From Paenibacillus polymyxa M1 (GTDB lineage: Bacteria > Bacillota > Bacilli > Paenibacillales > Paenibacillaceae), in the NCBI RefSeq assembly GCF_000237325.1, contig NC_017542.1:1495501-1559500 (forward strand): DNA of 64,000 nt, read 5' to 3'. A program made the position numbers and the translations under genes. Shown piece after piece: positions 62,343 through 64,000 of the stretch (positions within the stretch are counted from its first letter, which is position 1; every line of letters starts with the position of its first letter). The notes beneath the pieces are model-generated. The model did no database searches. It had not been told where the DNA came from and saw only the letters and a list, made by a program, of their open reading frames with translations.

Positions 62343-62834
62343 ATGATTGGATTGGCTACAGAAGTGACACACAAAATATATACCATGTGCATGATTCAAG
62401 ACGGAACCAAGGTATTGCTTATGAATAGACCCAATCGAAAGGGGTTTCCAGGTTATATTGCTCCAGGAGGAAAAGTAGAGTTCCCAGAGAGCATTGTGAA
62501 CGGAGCCATTCGCGAAGTAAAGGAGGAAACGGGCTTAACGGTTACGGAAATTGTATTTAAAGGAATCGACGAATATTGTGATCCAAATCAAGGGCTGAGA
62601 TATATGGTCTTTAACTATTTGGCTACAGCAACGGAAGGTGAACTATTAAAGAATCCCCCTGAGGGAGATCTGCTGTGGGTGGATATGAAGGAAGCACTAA
62701 ATTTGCCGATGCAGGATTGGTTTAAGCGGAGATTCCCATTGTTTTTCGAGCCGGGGACGTTTGAGGTTAGTTCTGTGTGGCTTGCGGAGACGGATGAAAC
62801 TCTGGAAGCAACGACTAAGAACTATGGGGTGTAG
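62343..62834 (+). CDS. NUDIX hydrolase
   Basis: 163 residues. The Nudix box is complete: GGKVEFPESIVNGAIREVKE then ETGL. Begins YTMCMIQDGTKVLLMNRP as in MutT/8-oxo-dGTP diphosphatase-like proteins. AAAGAAAGG abuts ATG 62343, so TTG 62352 (10 bases away) may be the true start. Substrate not determinable. Confidence 0.88.
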   Translation: MIGLATEVTHKIYTMCMIQDGTKVLLMNRPNRKGFPGYIAPGGKVEFPESIVNGAIREVKEETGLTVTEIVFKGIDEYCDPNQGLRYMVFNYLATATEGELLKNPPEGDLLWVDMKEALNLPMQDWFKRRFPLFFEPGTFEVSSVWLAETDETLEATTKNYGV

Positions 62835-62836
62835 AG

Positions 62837-62884
62837 ATGACGACCATTAGTAGATATATGGAGCGCTTAAAGAGGAGGTCGTGA
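62837..62884 (+). CDS. Possible 15-codon ORF between NUDIX and GNAT genes
   Basis: ATG 62837 begins 2 bases after the NUDIX stop and ends TGA at 62882-62884, overlapping the GTG 62881 of the next gene. It codes for a basic peptide (MTTISRYMERLKRRS). It could couple translation to the acetyltransferase gene or be a remnant. Weak ribosome site. Confidence 0.2.
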   Translation: MTTISRYMERLKRRS

Positions 62885-62889
62885 GTGGG

Positions 62890-63411
62890 ATGCAGACCGT
62901 AAGATTGGTTGAGCCGGATCGGCGCTGGAAGGATACTTATCTTTCATTTTATGAGGAATGGAAAAAAAGCCAGGAGCAAATGGTGCCTTGGGTGATTTCT
63001 ATAGAACCGTATGATTTTGAAGGTATGCTGACGTTTTTAAATCAACAGAAAAATGGAATTGGCTTGTCTGAAGGCTGGGTTAAAAGTTCGACATACTGGC
63101 TGATGGATGCAGATGACCAGGTCGTCGGAGCAGTGAATATCCGTCATGATCTTAATGAGCATTTGTTAAATGCTGGCGGTCATATCGGTTATGGTATCCG
63201 TCCTTCTGCACGAGGGAACAGGTACGCTGTGACTATGCTGAGTCTGGCATTGGGCAAAGCAAAAGAGTTGGGTGTTTCCAGAGCCCTCGTCGTATGCGAC
63301 TCCGATAATATCAGTTCCAAAAGAACGATTCTGCGAAACGGCGGAACACCAGACAAGTATTACATAGAGGAAGATGGAAACCGTGTAAACCGGTTTTGGA
63401 TCGAGCTGTAA
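62890..63411 (+). CDS. GNAT family N-acetyltransferase
   Basis: About 173 residues. VRLVEPDRRWKDTYLSFYEE, WLMDADDQVVGAVNIRHDLN, GHIGYGIRPSARGNRYAVTM (acetyl-CoA site) and DSDNISSKRTILRNGGTPDK are typical of the YjdJ/RimJ-like GNAT group. AGGAGG (62873-62878) is 11 bases before ATG 62890; GTG 62881 is the other option but too close. Substrate unknown. Confidence 0.85.
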   Translation: MQTVRLVEPDRRWKDTYLSFYEEWKKSQEQMVPWVISIEPYDFEGMLTFLNQQKNGIGLSEGWVKSSTYWLMDADDQVVGAVNIRHDLNEHLLNAGGHIGYGIRPSARGNRYAVTMLSLALGKAKELGVSRALVVCDSDNISSKRTILRNGGTPDKYYIEEDGNRVNRFWIEL

Positions 63412-63436
63412 GTGAGGGAGGGGAACACAAAAGCTC

Positions 63437-63886
63437 ATGAAAATATGGCCTGAATATGCACAAAATATTATTGTCGGTGTCGTTTTTCAGGGACAATGGA
63501 ATTGGTATGTGACGGAAAGAGAGTATTGGTTTTTGAATACCGAGATGGAGGAACGGTTTGGTATCGCTATTTTGGATGAGACTACAGCGGGAGCATTTTT
63601 GGAACACATCTGTGAATATAAGGTGGCTACGGGAGAACTCACTACAATGCTCCAGATGCTAGATGATGCAATCCAGCATAAGGATGAAGTGTTGGAATTC
63701 TGTCCTGCTTTATATGTTGATTTTGACCAGAAAATTCTCTACTCACTATTTCCAGAGCCAGCTTCTTTTGAACACTATGTCCCGGTGGGCTGGAAAGGGG
63801 AATATCAGAACTTTTTGGAAGAGGTCCCTCCTGCTGAACAATATTGGATAATCCACGGAAGTGACTTTTTCAAAAAATACAGCTGA
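63437..63886 (+). CDS. Unknown protein
   Basis: 149 residues, acidic and soluble, many aromatic residues (GQWNWYVTEREYWFLNTEME). No family recognised. The end LYVDFDQKILYSLFPEPASF and YVPVGWKGEYQNFLEEVP resemble small group-specific proteins of Bacillales in style, some of them immunity-like; this is only an impression. The ribosome site (GGAGGGG near 63418) is 14 or more bases from ATG 63437, so translation may be weak or the start uncertain. Confidence 0.65.
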   Translation: MKIWPEYAQNIIVGVVFQGQWNWYVTEREYWFLNTEMEERFGIAILDETTAGAFLEHICEYKVATGELTTMLQMLDDAIQHKDEVLEFCPALYVDFDQKILYSLFPEPASFEHYVPVGWKGEYQNFLEEVPPAEQYWIIHGSDFFKKYS

Positions 63887-63910
63887 AAAGATGAAGGAGG
63901 AAATGAACAT

Positions 63911-64000
63911 ATGAATTCTTCCATGCATGAATTTACGATCATATCCAAGCACAGAATGTACGATCAATACTTGGTTAAGCTGCGGATTAACAAAAGCAAT
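63911..64000 (+). CDS. Start of a gene running off the window
   Basis: ATG 63911 follows AAGGAGG (spacing about 10) and is open for 30 codons to the end (MNSSMHEFTIISKHRMYDQY and so on). No function can be given from this part. ATG 63903 stops at once. Confidence 0.6.
   Translation, partial: MNSSMHEFTIISKHRMYDQYLVKLRINKSN

Noticed and set aside
1..64000. tRNA, rRNA, CRISPR, insertion sequences, prophage
   Set aside because: No cloverleaf, rRNA core sequence, repeat-spacer array, transposase or integrase motif was seen on reading both strands.

Overview
The window is low-to-moderate GC Firmicute DNA. Gene content and order point to a Paenibacillus of the P. polymyxa type. Signs for this are strong Shine-Dalgarno sites with some TTG/GTG starts, LicT/RAT antitermination, ACT-domain malic enzyme, PpnP, MocR-EamA pairs and a Gram-positive B12 cluster. 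This is an inference from protein families; there is no 16S or tRNA gene in the window. It reads as chromosomal housekeeping and metabolic DNA: no transposase, integrase, phage module, CRISPR array, rRNA or tRNA was seen.

Layout. 1-2.6 kb: end of a Tad/Flp-like locus (unknown C-terminus, prepilin peptidase, membrane FHA protein). 2.8-13.7 kb: SDR epimerase, endonuclease IV with a long C-terminal extension, PurU, transketolase, PpnP, a 3-hydroxyisobutyrate dehydrogenase relative, glucose-6-phosphate isomerase, YigZ, a TetR regulator and YjbQ. 13.9-20.5 kb: an orphan CysA-like ATPase, a PhnP-like hydrolase, a divergent MocR/EamA pair, a HAD phosphatase and lipoate ligase. 20.7-31.1 kb: a cobalamin block in two transcription units. 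cobD-cbiB-cobC has its own promoter. btuF-btuC-btuD-cobT-cobU-cobS-cbiP lies behind a cobalamin riboswitch with a terminator. The genes are chained by 4-bp ATGA/GTGA overlaps. Together they import corrinoid, amidate it, attach the aminopropanol arm and build the nucleotide loop; no corrin-ring genes are present here.

31.2-37.9 kb: a chemoreceptor, then a beta-glucoside PTS locus with an odd EIIC-only paralogue, a LicT antiterminator and an intact EIIBCA. A RAT/terminator switch precedes licT and another precedes the EIIBCA gene. 38-49.7 kb: cystine symporter TcyP, a preQ1-I riboswitch with a YhhQ-type queuosine-precursor transporter, a peptidase, an MBL hydrolase, an acetyltransferase, a split ThrE exporter, unknown genes, HAD and kinase-like proteins, malic enzyme and SpeD. 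50.3-57.8 kb: a zinc-ribbon protein of unknown role, an RluD-type pseudouridine synthase, RecQ, a B12-binding radical SAM protein and a secreted alkaline phosphatase with Pho-box-like repeats. 57.8-58.4 kb: a 659-base interval holding a probable holin-like type I toxin peptide and an orphan promoter before a foldable stretch. 58.4-64 kb: DedA, a methyltransferase, an unknown duplicated-repeat protein with a FlxA-like partner, two GNATs, a NUDIX hydrolase and unknown small proteins; the last gene runs off the end.

The least ordinary items are the EIIC paralogue that has lost its EIIB domain and substrate-site motifs, the two antitermination switches in series, the short toxin gene, the candidate RNA near 58.3 kb and the repeat protein/FlxA pair.
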